DNA of 64,000 nucleotides from Pseudomonas sp. S04 (GTDB lineage Bacteria; Pseudomonadota; Gammaproteobacteria; Pseudomonadales; Pseudomonadaceae): NCBI RefSeq assembly GCF_009834545.1, contig NZ_CP019427.1, positions 620,001 to 684,000 of the forward strand, read 5' to 3'. Shown piece by piece: positions 63,748 to 64,000 of this stretch (position 1 is its first letter; each line of letters starts with the position of its first letter). The notes under the pieces were generated by a model. It saw only the letters and a program-made list of their open reading frames with translations, ran no database searches and was not told where the DNA came from. The position numbers and the translations under genes were made by a program.

Positions 63748-63933
63748 AGGACTTCCCTGTTGTGGGGTCGGATCATGAGAGTTCGAAAAAGGGTTGGCAT
63801 GATACCCGCTCTCGATGACTGGTTAAAGGCTGAATTGGATAAAATCTGAACAGTTACTTTGTTATTGCCAGTAGTTTGGTGCGCCTCGCCAGCCGTCAGA
63901 AAGCCACCGTCAAAGGCAGGACACTGAACCGAT

Positions 63934-64000
63934 TCACTCGGGCGAGTGAAAGCTGAGGCTGTAATTCACGGCCTTGGAGCCGGGGTCGAGGATGTCCAGG
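63934..64000 (-). CDS. C-terminus of a DUF3426 (zinc-ribbon) protein, partial
   Basis: The last 21 codons read LDILDPGSKAVNYSLSFHSP plus Glu and stop; the rest lies outside the window. Gene order in pseudomonads (prmA, DUF3426 gene, dusB) and this ending suggest the DUF3426 membrane protein located next to dusB. The assignment depends on recall and position. Confidence 0.55.
   Translation of the reverse strand, partial: LDILDPGSKAVNYSLSFHSPE

Noticed and set aside
63748..63933. A gene or RNA between dusB and the partial DUF3426 gene
   Set aside because: Only short frames are present; the region most likely holds the dusB-fis promoter, with no clear RNA structure.

Overview
The window is a high-GC chromosomal segment from a fluorescent pseudomonad, most likely the Pseudomonas fluorescens group. 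The evidence is the protein content (RetS, DesT, an OprC-like copper receptor, UrtABCDE), several REP/REPIN repeats, and a large structured intergenic repeat that I recall as common in P. fluorescens genomes. From memory, much of the gene order matches the P. aeruginosa PA4850-PA4910 region in inverted form: dusB, fis, purH, purD, retS, then urt-ure, a ferritin-like gene, and desT-ureEFG. The match is interrupted by accessory blocks.

Layout: 1-1010 holds the end of a branched-chain amino acid ABC transporter (livG, livF). 1011-1703 is a long non-coding stretch with a cluster of DnaA-box-like sites. 1704-3477 carries an SDR dehydrogenase and a CDF cation transporter. 3514-7122 is the urease maturation block (ureE, ureF, ureG, ureJ) plus an AGE-family epimerase, followed by desT. 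8125-17122 holds a small secreted repeat protein, an AsmA-like protein, a ferritin-like protein, a lipase, a divergent EamA transporter/AraC pair, a putative cysteine-protease-fold effector, PsiF and an AI-2E transporter. 17143-19273 is a large palindromic repeat interrupted by an IS481-like element. 19308-22161 encodes an Hsp70-like protein and, divergently, cbpA-cbpM behind a sigma-32-like promoter. 22167-28549 is an accessory block with an orphan RHS-core protein and a 1,694-residue LRR/NEL-type E3 ligase effector-like protein.

28604-38668 is a urea module on the minus strand, read urtA to urtE then ureD, ureA, two GNAT acetyltransferases, ureB, ureC. A good -24/-12 (sigma-54) promoter lies upstream of urtA. 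38916-44691 has a small secreted protein and a five-gene copper-acquisition operon (DUF2946, PCu(A)C chaperone, DUF2946, OprC-like receptor, PepSY membrane protein). 44788-45384 is a HigBA-like toxin-antitoxin pair. 45588-53108 is a divergent cobalamin cluster: cobL-cbiD-cobK leftward and cobG-cobH-cobI-cbiG/cobJ rightward. 53366-53962 is a MarC-family protein.

54210-56383 is the most intriguing part: three adjacent genes whose products look like divergent members of one uncharacterised family, with an apparent internal terminator after the first. The window ends with core genes: retS, purD, purH, fis, dusB and the last codons of a DUF3426-like gene.

Functionally, urea uptake, hydrolysis and nickel-dependent maturation are all present but split into two blocks about 21 kb apart. 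Copper import and cobalamin synthesis form discrete accessory modules. At least three loci (14498-15541, 22167-28549, 54210-56383) look like secreted or host/competitor-directed factors. No rRNA, tRNA or CRISPR array was recognised. All family assignments are from reading the translated sequence, without database searches.
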